A stretch of 64,000 nucleotides of DNA from Ophiura sarsii (Eukaryota; Echinodermata; Ophiuroidea; Amphilepidida; Ophiuridae), in contig CM069455.1 in assembly GCA_035610835.1 (NCBI GenBank), positions 21,527,874-21,591,873 of the forward strand, given 5' to 3'. Below, in pieces: positions 10,001-21,200 of this stretch. Under the pieces are notes generated by a model. The model had not been told where the DNA came from. It did not search any database and worked only from the letters and a program-made list of their open reading frames with translations. Position 1 is the first letter of the stretch, and each line of letters begins with the position of its first letter. A program made the translations under genes and the position numbers.

Positions 10001-12142
10001 CGCCTGTGACATTGTGTCATCTGTGACATGGCGGGCTTAATTAATTCTATATACTATTATGTATTTTTATATTATACATTTAATTACTTTTTCGCCTGTG
10101 ACATTGTGTCTTCTGTGTCATGACGGATTAATTCATTCTATATACTATTATGTCTTTTATATTAAACATTTAATTACTTTTTCGCCTGTGACATTGTGTC
10201 ATCTGTGACATGGCGGGATTACTTCATTCTATATACTATTATGTCTTTATATATCATACATTTAATTACTTTTTCGCCTGTGACATTGTGTCATCTGTGA
10301 CATGGCGGATTTAATTCATTCTATATACTATTATGTCTTTTATATTATACATTTAATTACTTTTTCGCCTGTGACATTGTGTCTTCTGTGACATGACGGA
10401 TTTAATTCATTCTATATACTATTATGTCTTTTATATTATACATTTAATTACTTTTACCCCTGTGACATTGTGTCATCTGTGATATGGCGGTTTAATTCAT
10501 TTCATATACTATTATGTCTTTATATATCATACATTTAATTACTTTTCCCCCTGTGACATTGTGTATTCAGTGACATGGCGGGTTTAATTCGTTTCATGTA
10601 CTATTATGTCTTTATATATCATACATTTAATTACTTTTTCGCCTGTGACATGGTGTCTTCTGTGACATGACGGGATTATTTCATTCTATATACTATTATG
10701 TCTTTATATATCATACATTTAATTACTTTTTCGCCTGTGACATTGTGTCATCTGTGACATGGCGGGTTTAATTCATTCTATATACTATTATGTCTTTTTA
10801 TATTATACATTTAATTACTTTTTCGCCTGTGACATTGTGTCTTCTGTGACATGACGGATTTAATTCATTCTATATACTATTATGTCTTTTATATTATACA
10901 TTTAATTACTTTTTCGCCTGTGACATTGTGTCATCTGTGACATGGCGGGTTTAATTCATTTCATATACTATTATGTCTTTATATATCATACATTTATTTA
11001 CTTTTTCCCCTGTGACATTGTGTCATCTGTGACATGGCGGATTTAATTCATTCTATATACTATTATGTCTTTAATATTATACATTTAATTACTTTTTCGC
11101 CTGTGACATTGTGCCATCTGTGACATGGCGGGATTAATTCATTCTATATACTATTATGTCTTTATATATCATACATTTAATTACTTTTTCGCCTGTGACA
11201 TTGTGTCATCTGTGACATGGCGGATTTAATTCATTCTATATACTATTATGTCTTTTATATTATACATTTAATTACTTTTTCGCCTGTGACATTGTGTCTT
11301 CTGTGACATGACGGATTTAATTCATTCTCTATACTATTATGTCTTTTATATTATACATTTAATTACTTTTACCCCTGTGACATTGTGTCATCTGTGATAT
11401 GGCGGGTTTACTTCATTTCATATACTATTATGTCTTTATATATCATACATTTAATTACTTTTTCCCCTGTGACATTGTGTAATCAGTGACATGGCGGGTT
11501 TCATTCGTTTCATGTACTATTATGTCTTTATATATTATACATTAAATTACTTTTTCGCCTGTGACATTGTGACATCTGTGACATGGCGGGTTTAATTCAT
11601 TCTATATACTATTATGTCTTTTTATATTATACATTTAATTACTTTTTCGCCTGTGACATTGTGTCTTTTGTGACATGACGGATTTAATTCATTCTATATA
11701 CTATTATGTCTTTTATATTATACATTTAATTACTTTTTCGCCTGTGACATTGTGTCATCTGTGACATGGCGGGTTTAATTCATTTCATATACTATTATGT
11801 CTTTATATATCATACATTTATTTTATTTTTCCCCTGTGACATTGTGTCATCTGTGACATGGCGGGTTTAATTCGTTTCATGTACTATTATGTCTTTATAT
11901 ATCATACATTTAATTACTTTTTCGCCTGTGACATTGTGTCATCTGTGACATGGCGGGTTTAATTCATTTCATATACTATTATGTCTTTTTATATTATACA
12001 TTTAATTACTTTTTCGCCTGTGACATTGTGTCATCTGTTACATGGCGGGTTTAATTCATTCTATATACTATTATGTCTTTTTATATTATACATTTAATTA
12101 CTTTTTCGCCTGTGACATTGTGTCTTCTGTGTCATGACGGAT
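7041..12142 (+). repeat. 92-bp satellite, forward arm, first block
   Basis: About 55 head-to-tail monomers of roughly 92 bp. Each has CATTTAATTACTTTTTCGCC, then CTGTGACATTGTGTCATCTG, TGACATGGCGGG and a TATACTATTATGTCTTTATA stretch. Two main variants are interspersed: one with ATATATCATAC and GGCGGGTTT, and one with TATATTATAC and GACGGATTT. The repeated TGTGACA/TGTCATC words are partly inverted, so each monomer can form a small stem. Open frames of about 60 codons here are translations of the monomer and not genes. Strand + is used only to contrast with the opposite arm. Confidence 0.95.
7400..12140 (+). repeat. higher-order duplication of the satellite, period about 2381 bp
   Basis: Rare monomer variants recur in the same order at a fixed offset. 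CGGGCTTAATTAATTC occurs at 7651 and 10032, a monomer with TTAAACATTTAATT follows in both, and the CATTTATTTTATTTTTCC variant occurs near 9433 and 11814. The two copies are approximately 7400-9780 and 9781-12140, about 26 monomers each, with scattered differences. This is a block duplication by unequal exchange or a similar process, younger than monomer amplification. Confidence 0.8.
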
Positions 12143-12220
12143 TTAACCCTAACACTTCCCCCCACTTTTTTCAGATTTTTTTCTTCAACGCGGAAAATCG
12201 ACCAAAATATCCCCCCGATC

Positions 12221-12290
12221 CCCCCGGGATTTGATCCAGGGACCTCTCGCACCACAGGCGAGGGATTCCACACTTCACCACGGCTCTGGC
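12221..12290 (-). pseudogene. tRNA-like segment in piggyBac-like MITE, copy 1
   Basis: On the minus strand about 70 nt resemble a degenerate tRNA. There is a 5-bp stem CTCGC/GCGAG closing a 7-nt loop CTGTGGT (12246-12262), in which the middle bases would be a GTG (His) anticodon after T. This is followed by GGATCAAATCC, close to a B-box/T-loop (GGTTCGANTCC). The D-arm/A-box side (AGCCGTGGTGAAGTG) is poor and an acceptor stem is not convincing. I infer a tRNA-derived or SINE-derived insert, not a working tRNA gene. The open frame across it (translating to VVREVPGSNPGG) is a by-product. Confidence 0.35.
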
Positions 12291-12555
12291 ACACAGTTCT
12301 GGGCAGTGTATAGCCCAGACTGTATGTATTGGGTCCATTTTTTCATCAAAAAACTTCCACGCCGGGTGGTACCAACGTGACCAGTCGTGGTATTTTGGGG
12401 TATATGGTAGTGTTAGGGTTATATTAACGAAACTTAGAAAATTTTTGAAGAAAAAAAAAATTCAAAAAAATTGCTCGTTAACCCTAACACTTCCCCCCAC
12501 TTTTTTCAGATTTTTTTCTTCAACGCGGAAAATCGACCAAAATATCCCCCCGATC

Positions 12556-12625
12556 CCCCCGGGATTTGATCCAGGGACCTCTCGCACCACAGGCGAGGGA
12601 TTCCACACTTCACCACGGCTCTGGC
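12556..12625 (-). pseudogene. tRNA-like segment in piggyBac-like MITE, copy 2
   Basis: Same tRNA-like segment as in the first copy, offset by 335 bp, with the CTCGC/GCGAG stem and the ATCAAAT loop intact. Confidence 0.35.
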
Positions 12626-12753
12626 ACACAGTTCTGGGCAGTGTATAGCCCAGACTGTATGTATTGGGTCCATTTTTTCATCAAAAAACTTCCACGCCGG
12701 GTGGTACCAACGTGCCCAGTCGTGGTATTTTGGGGTATATGGTAGTGTTAGGG

Positions 12754-12952
12754 TTAATTCATTCTATATACTATTATGTCTTTTATATTATACATTTAAT
12801 TACTTTTTCGCCTGTGACATTGTGTCATCTGTGACATGGCGGGATTAATTCATTCTATATACTATTATGTCTTTATATATCATACATTTAATTACTTTTT
12901 TCGCCTGTGACATTGTGTCATCTGTGACATGGCGGATTTAATTCATTCTATA
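12754..12952 (+). repeat. 92-bp satellite, forward arm, short block
   Basis: About two monomers lie between the two inserted transposons, in the same orientation and with the same landmarks as the first block. They end at the TATA target of the next insertion. Confidence 0.9.
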
Positions 12953-13024
12953 GACCATTTCAAATCCGAAAATATACGATCGGTTCCGAATGTTTCCGAT
13001 TAGCCGATTGTTTGACACTCGGTT

Positions 13025-13055
13025 CCATGACCTGTCAGCTCCTGACAGGTCATGG
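13025..13055. other. perfect 14-bp hairpin
   Basis: CCATGACCTGTCAG (13025-13038) pairs exactly with CTGACAGGTCATGG (13042-13055) around a 3-nt CTC loop. It lies near the left end of the inserted element. It could be a nested mini-palindrome or a structural signal of the element. No U-tract follows and it is not a terminator call. Confidence 0.8.
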
Positions 13056-13349
13056 CCATGTGCCGGAGAAAAACAACGTGTTTTTCACCCGTCTGCCCGT
13101 GTGGTAGATTGCGCTGACGTTGGTGATAGATTGTATCCTTCACAAAGTTGATGTTGCGGCATTTCAGTTACAAAAACGAGTGAGATGAAAGAGATTTGGG
13201 GTAATATTTTCCCTTTTTACCGTCTGCTCGATACATTTGGAATTTGTCCGTCAGCGCCTTTGTTGATAAAAAACAAAATAGTCTCGTTCCACGTTTTACT
13301 TCTCATGTGTGCACGCGTGTGTGTAAACATAGGCGGACAATCAACTAGG

Positions 13350-13735
13350 GCAATGCTGTGAATGCGATCAATTGTTTAGTCCTCACATATAAATCTCTCC
13401 ATCAACAAAAACCGGACTGTCTTGCAAACTTGCTCCATGTTCAGACTGGTCGCAGGTGTCTACGCTCCACCTCTTCTGCACCACATTTGGTTGAACCCAG
13501 AACTCACCTTATCACATTTGCTGATCGTGCCTTCTCATCCTATGCTCCTCGTCAATGGAACCAGCTTCCTGATCATATCAGAAATGCAGATTCCATCAAC
13601 ATATTTAAACGACTTTTAAAATGTCATCTTTTTGAACATGCTTTTGTAAAGTAGTTTTCTCTGTGGTACATTGTGCCAAAGCGCCTTAGTACAAGTTTCT
13701 TGGTTATGGCGCTATATACATTTCAGTGATTGATT
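13350..13735 (+). pseudogene. L2/CR1-like LINE, C-terminal ORF2 fragment and 3' tail
   Basis: A 98-codon frame (13358-13654) resembles the extreme C-terminus of L2/CR1-group LINE ORF2 proteins. LTYKSLH comes near residue 9, ADRAFSSYAPRQWNQLP in the middle, and DSINIFKRLLKCHLF at the end. This is followed by GGCGCTATATACA-type sequence and a TGATTGATTG tail, matching the usual 3' ends of these LINEs. The reverse transcriptase catalytic domain is missing. No target duplication around this piece was found, so it may have been captured during formation of the surrounding DNA element and not inserted afterwards. Confidence 0.8.
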
Positions 13736-13809
13736 GCAAAGAACGCGCAACGCACCTACTCCACGTGACCTGTTTTTCCGAAGATTTCCGATCTCAATTT
13801 GAAATGGTC

Positions 13810-15268
13810 TATATACTATCATGTCTTTTATATTATACATTTAATTACTTTTTCGCCTGTGACATTGTGTCTTCTGTGACATGACGGATTTAATTCATTC
13901 TATATACTATTATGTCTTTTATATTATACATTTAATTACTTTTACCCCTGTGACATTGTGTCATCTGTGATATGGCGGGTTTAATTCATTTCATATACTA
14001 TTATGTCTTTATAATATTATACATTTAATTACTTTTTCCCCTGTGACATTGTGTCATCAGTGACATGGCGGGTTTAATTCGTTTCATATACTATTATGTC
14101 TTTATATATCATACATTTAATTACTTTTTCGCCTGTGACATTGTGTCATCTGTGACATGGCGGGTTTAATTCATTCTATATACTATTATGTCTTTTTATA
14201 TTATACATTTAATTACTTTTTCGCCTGTGACATTGTGTCTTCTGTGACATGACGGATTTAATTCATTCTATATACTATTATGTCTTTTATATTATACATT
14301 TAATTACTTTTACCCCTGTGCCATTGTGTCATCTGTGAAATGGCGGGTTTAATTCATTTCATATACTATTATGTCTTTATATATCATACATTTAATTACT
14401 TTTCCCCCTGTGACATTGTGTCATCTGTGACATGGTGGGTTTAATTCGTTTCATGTACTATTATGTCTTTATATATATATCATACATTTAATTACTTTTT
14501 CGCCTGTGACATTGTGTCTTCTGTGACATGGCGGGTTTAATTCATTTCATATACTATTATGTTTTTTTATATTATACATTTAATTACTTTTTCGCCTGTG
14601 ACATTGTGTCGTCTGTGACATGACGGATTTAATTCATTCTATATACCATTATGTCTTTTTATATTATACATTTAATTACTTTTTCGCCTGTGACATTGTG
14701 TCATCTGTGACATGGCGGGATTAATTCATTCTATATACTATTATGTCTTTATATATCATACATTTAATTACTTTTTCACCTGTGACATTGTGTCATCTGT
14801 GACATGACGGATTTAATTCATTCTATATACTATTATGTCTTTTTATATTATACATTTAATTACTTTTTCACCTGTGACATTGTGTCATCTGTGACATGGC
14901 GGGATTAATTCATTCTATATACTATTATGTCTTTATATATCATACATTTAATTACTTTTTCCCCTGTGACATTGTGTCATCTGTGACATGGCGGGTTTAA
15001 TTCGTTTCTATATACTATTATGTCTTTATATATCATACATTTAATTACTTTTTCGCCTGTGACATTGTGTCTTCTGTGACATAACGGGATTATTTCATTC
15101 TATATACTATTATGTCTTTATATATCATACATTTAATTACTTTTTCGCCTGTGACATTGTGTCATCTGTGACATGGCGGGTTAAGTTCATTCTATATACT
15201 ATTATGTATTTTTATATTATACATTTAATTACTTTTTCGCCTGTGACATTGTGACATCTGTGACATGG
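13810..15268 (+). repeat. 92-bp satellite, forward arm, last block
   Basis: About 16 monomers in forward orientation, including one with an expanded ATATATATAT stretch near 14474. The block ends within the GTGACATGGC word at about 15268, where orientation flips. Confidence 0.95.
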
Positions 15269-18200
15269 CAGGCGAAAAAGTAATTAAATGTATGATATAT
15301 AAAGACATAATAGTATAAGAAATGAATTAAACCCGCCATGTCACAGACGACACAATGTCACAGACGAAAAGTAATTAAATGTATAATATAACAAGACATA
15401 ATAGTATATAGAATGAATTAAATCCGTCATGTCACAGATGACACAATGTCACAGGCGAAAAAGTAATTAAATTTATGATATATAAAGACATAATAGTATA
15501 TGAAATGAATTAAACCCGCCATGTCATGTCACAGAAGACACAATGTCACAGGCGAAAAAGTAATTAAATGTATAATATAAAAAGACATACTAGTATATAT
15601 AATGAATTAAACCCGCCATGTCACAGAAGACACAATGTCACAGGCGAAAAAGTAATTAAATGTATGATATATAAAGACATATTAGTATATGAAATGAATT
15701 AAACCCGCCATGTCACAGAAGACACAATGTCACAGGCGAAAAAGTAATTAAATGTATAATATAAAAAGACATACTAGTATTATAGAATGAATTAAACCTG
15801 CCATGTCATAGATGACACAATGTCACAGGCGAAAAAATTATTAAATGTATGATGTATAAAGACATAATAGTATATGAAATGAATTAAACCCGCCATGTCA
15901 CAGAATGCACAATGTCACAGGCGAAAAAGTATTTAAATGTATAATATAAAAAGACATACTAGTATATAGAATGAATTAAACCCGCCATGTCACAGAAGAC
16001 ACAATGTCACAGGCGAAAAAGTAATTAAATGTATAATATATAAAGACATAATAGTATATGAAATGAATAAAATCCGCCATGTCACAGAAGACACAATGTC
16101 ACAGGCGAAAAAGTAATTAAATGTATAATATAAAAAGACATAATAGTATATAGAATGAATTAAATCCGTCATGTCACAGATGTCACAATGTCACAGGCGA
16201 AAAAGGAATTAAATGTATAATATAAAAAGACATACTAGTATATATAATGAATTAAACCCGCCATGTCACAGATGACACAATGTCACAGGCGAAAAAGTAA
16301 TTAAATGTATGATATATAAAGACATAATAGTATATGAAATGAATTAAACCCGCCATGTCACTGAAGACACAATGTCACAGGCGAAAAAGTAATTAAATGT
16401 ATAATATAAAAGGACATACTAGTATAAAGAATGAATTAAACCCGCCATGTCACAGATGACACAATGTCACAGGCGAAAAAGTAATTAAATGTATGGTATA
16501 TAAAGACTTAATAGTATATGAAATGAATTAAACCCGCCATGTCACAGAAGACACAATGTCACAGGCGAAAAAGTAATTAAATGTATAATATAAAAAGACA
16601 TAATAGTATATAGAATGAATTAAATCCGTCATGTCACAGATGACACAATGTCACAGGCGAAAAAGTAATTAAATGTATGATATATAAAGACATAATAGTA
16701 TAAGAAATGAATTAAACCCGCCATGTCACAGACGACACAATGTCACAGGCGAAAAAGTAGTTAAATGTATAATATAAAAATACATAATAGTATATAGAAT
16801 GAATTAAATCCGTCATGTCACAGATGACACAATGTCACAGGCGAAAAAGTAATTAAATTTATGATATATAAAGACATAATAGTATAAGAAATGAATTAAA
16901 CCCGCCATGTCACAGACGACACAATGTCACAGGCGAAAAAGTAATTAAATGTATAATATAAAAAGACATAATAGTATATAGAATGAATTATATCCGTCAT
17001 GTCACAGATGACACAATGTCACAGGCGAAAAAGTAATTAAATTTATGATATATAAAGACATAATAGTATATGAAATGAATTAAACCCGCCATGTCACAGA
17101 AGACACAATGTCACAGGCGAAAAAGTAGTTAAATGTATAATATAAAAAGACATACTAGTATATATAATGAATTAAACCCGCCATGTCACAGAAGACACAA
17201 TGTCACAGGCGAAAAAGTAATTAAATGTATGATATATAAAGACATAATAGTATATGAAATGAATTAAACCCGCCATGTCACAGAAGACACAATGTCACAG
17301 GCGAAAAAGTAATTAAATGTAAAATATAAAAATACATACTAGTATATAGAATGAATTAAACCTGCCATGTCATAGATGACACAATGTCACAGGCGAAAAA
17401 GTAATTAAATGTATAATATAAAAAGACATAATAGTATATAGAATGAATTAAATCCGTCATGTCACAGATGACACAATGTCACAGGCGAAAAAGTAATTAA
17501 ATGTATAATATAAAAAGACATACTAGTATATAGAATGAATTAAACCTGCCATGTCACAGAAAACACAATGTCACAGGCGAAAAAGTAATTAAATGTATAA
17601 TATAAAAGGACATACTAGTATATAGAATGAATTAAACCCGCCATGTAACAGATGACACAATGTCACAGGCGAAAAAGTAATTAAATGTATGATATATAAA
17701 GACATAATAGTATATGAAATGAATAAAATCCGCCATGTCACAGAAGGCACAATGTCACAGGCGAAAAAGTAATTAAATGTATAATATAAAAAGACATAAT
17801 AGTATATAGAATGAATTAAATCCGTCATGTCACAGATGTCACAATGTCACAGGCGAAAAAGTAATTAAATGTATGATATATAAAGACATAATAGTATAAG
17901 AAATGAATTAAACCCGCCATGTCACAGACGACACAATATCACACGTGAAAAAGTAGTTAAATGTATAATATAAAAATACATAATAGTATATATAATGAAT
18001 TAAATTCGTCATGTCACAGATGACACAATGTCACAGGCGAAAAAGTAATTAAATGTATGATATATAAAGACATAATAGTATAAGAAATGAATTAAACCCG
18101 CCATATCACAGACGACACAATGTCACAGGCGAAAAAGTAATTAAATGTATAATATAAAAAGACATAATAGTATATAGAATGAATTAAATCCGTCATGTCA

Positions 18201-21200
18201 CAGATGACACAATGTCACAGGCGAAAAAGTAATTAAATTTATGATATATAAAGACATAATAGTATATGAAATGAATTAAACCCGCCATGTCACAGAAAAC
18301 ACAATGTCACAGGCGAAAAAGTAATTAAATGTATGATATAAAAAGACATACTAGTATATAGAATGAATTAAACCTGCCATGTCATAGAAGACACAATGTC
18401 ACAGGCGAAAAAGTAATTAAATGTATAATATAAAAAGACATACTAGTGTATAGAATGAATTAAACCTGCCATGTCATAGATGACACAATGTCACAGGCGA
18501 AAAAGTAATTAAATGTATGGTATATAAAGACATAATAGTATATAGAATGAATTAAACCCGCCATGTCACAGAAGACACAATGTCACAGGCGAAAAAGGAT
18601 TTAAATGTATAATATAAAAGACATAATAGTATATAGAATGAATTAAACCCGCCATGTCACAGAAGACACAATGTCACAGGCGAAAAAGTAATTAAATGTA
18701 TAATATAAAAGGACATACTAGTATATAGAATGAATTAAACCCGCCATGTCACAGATGACACAATGTCACAGGCGAAAAAGTAATTAAATGTATGATATAT
18801 AAAGACATAATAGTATATGAAATGAATTAAACCCGCCATGTCACAGAAGACACAATGTCACAGGCGAAAAAGTAATTAAATGTATAATATAAAAAGAAAT
18901 AATAGTATATAGAATGAATTAAATCCGTCATGTCACAGATGTCACAATGTCACAGGCGAAAAAGTAATTAAATGTATGATATATAAAGACATAATAGTAT
19001 AAGAAATGAATTAAACCCGCCATGTCACAGACGACACAATGTCACAGGCGAAAAAGTAGTTAAATGTATAATATAAAAATACATAATAGTATATATAATG
19101 AATTAAATCCGTCATGTCACAGATGACACAATGTCACAGGCGAAAAAGTAATTAAATGTATGATATATAAATACATAATAGTATAAGAAATGAATTAAAC
19201 CCGCCATGTCACAGACGACACAATGTCACAGGCGAAAAAGTAATTAAATGTATAATATAAAAAGACATAATAGTATATAGAATGAATTATATCCGTCATG
19301 TCACAGATGACACAATGTCACAGGCGAAAAAGTAATTAAATTTATGATATATAAAGACATAATAGTATATGAAATGAATTAAACCCGCCATGTCACAGAA
19401 GACACAATGTCACAGGCGAAAAAGTAGTTAAATGTATAATATAAAAAGACATACTAGTATATATAATGAATTAAACCCGCCATGTCACAGAAGACACAAT
19501 GTCACAGGCGAAAAAGTAATTAAATGTATGATATATAAAGACATAATAGTATATGAAATGAATTAAACCCGCCATGTCACAGAAGACACAATGTCACAGG
19601 CGAAAAAGTAATTAAATGTAAAATATAAAAAGACATACTAGTATATAGAATGAATTAAACCTGCCATGTCATAGATGACACAATGTCACAGGCGAAAAAG
19701 TAATTAAATGTATAATATAAAAAGACATAATAGTATATAGAATGAATTAAATCCGTCATGTCACAGAAGACACAATGTCACAGGCGAAAAAGTAATTAAA
19801 TGTATAATATAAAAAGACATACTAGTATATAGAATGAATTAAACCTGCCATGTCACAGAAAACACAATGTCACAGGCGAAAAAGTAATTAAATGTATAAT
19901 ATAAAAGGACATACTAGTATATAGAATGAATTAAATGTATGACATATAAAGACATAATAGTATATGAAATGAATTAAACCCGCCATGTCACAGAAAACAC
20001 AATGTCACAGGCGAAAAAGTAATTAAATGTATGATATAAAAAGACATACTAGTATATAGAATGAATTAAACCTGCCATGTCATAGAAGACACAATGTCAC
20101 AGGCGAAAAAGTAATTAAATGTATAATATAAAAAGACATACTAGTGTATAGAATGAATTAAACCTGCCATGTCATAGTTGACACAATGTCACAGGCGAAA
20201 AAGTAATTAAATGTATGGTATATAAAGACATAATTGTATATAGAATGAATTAAACCGGCCATGTCACAGAAGACACAATGTCACAGGCGAAAAAGTAATT
20301 AAATGTATAATATAAAAGACATAATAGTATATAGAATGAATTAAATCCGTCATGTCACAGATGACACAATGTCACAGGCGAAAAAGTAATTAAATGTATA
20401 ATATAAAAAGACATAATAGTATATAGAATGAATTAAACCCGCCATGTCACAGATGACACAATGTCACAGGCGAAAAAGTAATTAAATGTATGATATATAA
20501 AGACATAATAGTATATATAATGAATTAAATGTATGATATATAAAGACATAATAGTATATGAAATGAATTAAACCCGCCATGTCACAGAAGACACAATGTC
20601 ACAGGCGAAAAAGTAATTAAATGTATAATATAAAAAGACATACTAGTATATAGAATGAATTAAACCTGCCATGTCATAGATGACACAATGTCACAGGCGA
20701 AAAAGTAATTAAATGTATGATGTATAAAGACATAATAGTATATGAAATGAATTAAACCCGCCATGTCACAGAAGGCACAATGTCACAGGCGAAAAAGTAA
20801 TTAAATGTATAATATAAAAAGACATACTAGTATATAGAATGAATTAAACCCGCCATGTCACAGAAGACACAATGTCACAGGCGAAAAAGTAATTAAATGT
20901 ATAATATAAAAGGACATACTAGTATATAGAATGAATTAAACCCGCCATGTCACAGATGGCACAATGTCACAGGCAAAAAAGTAATTAAATGTATGATATA
21001 TAAAGACATAATAGTATATGAAATGAATAAAATCCGCCATGTCACAGAAGACACAATGTCACAGGCGAAAAAATAATTAAATGTATAATATAAAAAGACA
21101 TAATAGTATATAGAATGAATTAAATCCGTCATGTCACAGATGTCACAATGTCACAGGCGAAAAAGTAATTAAATATATGATATATAAAGACATAATAGTA

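Larger units (their letters stand above)
12147..12753. mobile_element. piggyBac-like (TTAA-flanked) double MITE
   Basis: Two nearly identical 272-bp copies (12147-12418 and 12482-12753) lie in the same orientation, separated by about 63 bp of A-rich sequence. Each begins CCCTAACACT and ends AGTGTTAGGG, a terminal inverted repeat. The whole structure is flanked by TTAA (12143-12146 and 12754-12757); the surrounding satellite monomers have a single GATTTAATTCATTC there, so TTAA is the target duplication. The second copy also has TTAA before it (12478-12481), while the first is followed by TTAT. CCC...GGG ends with TTAA targets fit piggyBac elements. I saw one base difference between the copies, near 12380/12714. 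No transposase is present. Confidence 0.75.
12953..13809. mobile_element. TATA-flanked DNA element carrying a LINE 3' end
   Basis: The ends are GACCATTTCAAAT (12953-12965) and its exact inverse ATTTGAAATGGTC (13797-13809), a 13-bp terminal inverted repeat. TATA flanks both sides (12949-12952, 13810-13813), and uninterrupted satellite monomers read TTCTATATACTATTATG, which is the empty site. A TA duplication with longer ends is an alternative reading. The element has no transposase. It contains a strong hairpin at 13025-13055 and a LINE-derived segment at about 13350-13735. Superfamily is uncertain; a TA/TATA target is compatible with Tc1/mariner. Confidence 0.7.

Noticed and set aside
12094..12648. 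Protein-coding gene with a SNPGG / GFDPGTSRTTGEG motif
   Set aside because: The motif is the translation of the tRNA-like block in the MITE and appears on opposite strands in the two copies' frames. No supporting gene structure.
12147..12753. Interstitial telomere repeat because of CCCTAA/TTAGGG words
   Set aside because: The words occur once at each end of each MITE copy as inverted termini, not as tandem TTAGGG.
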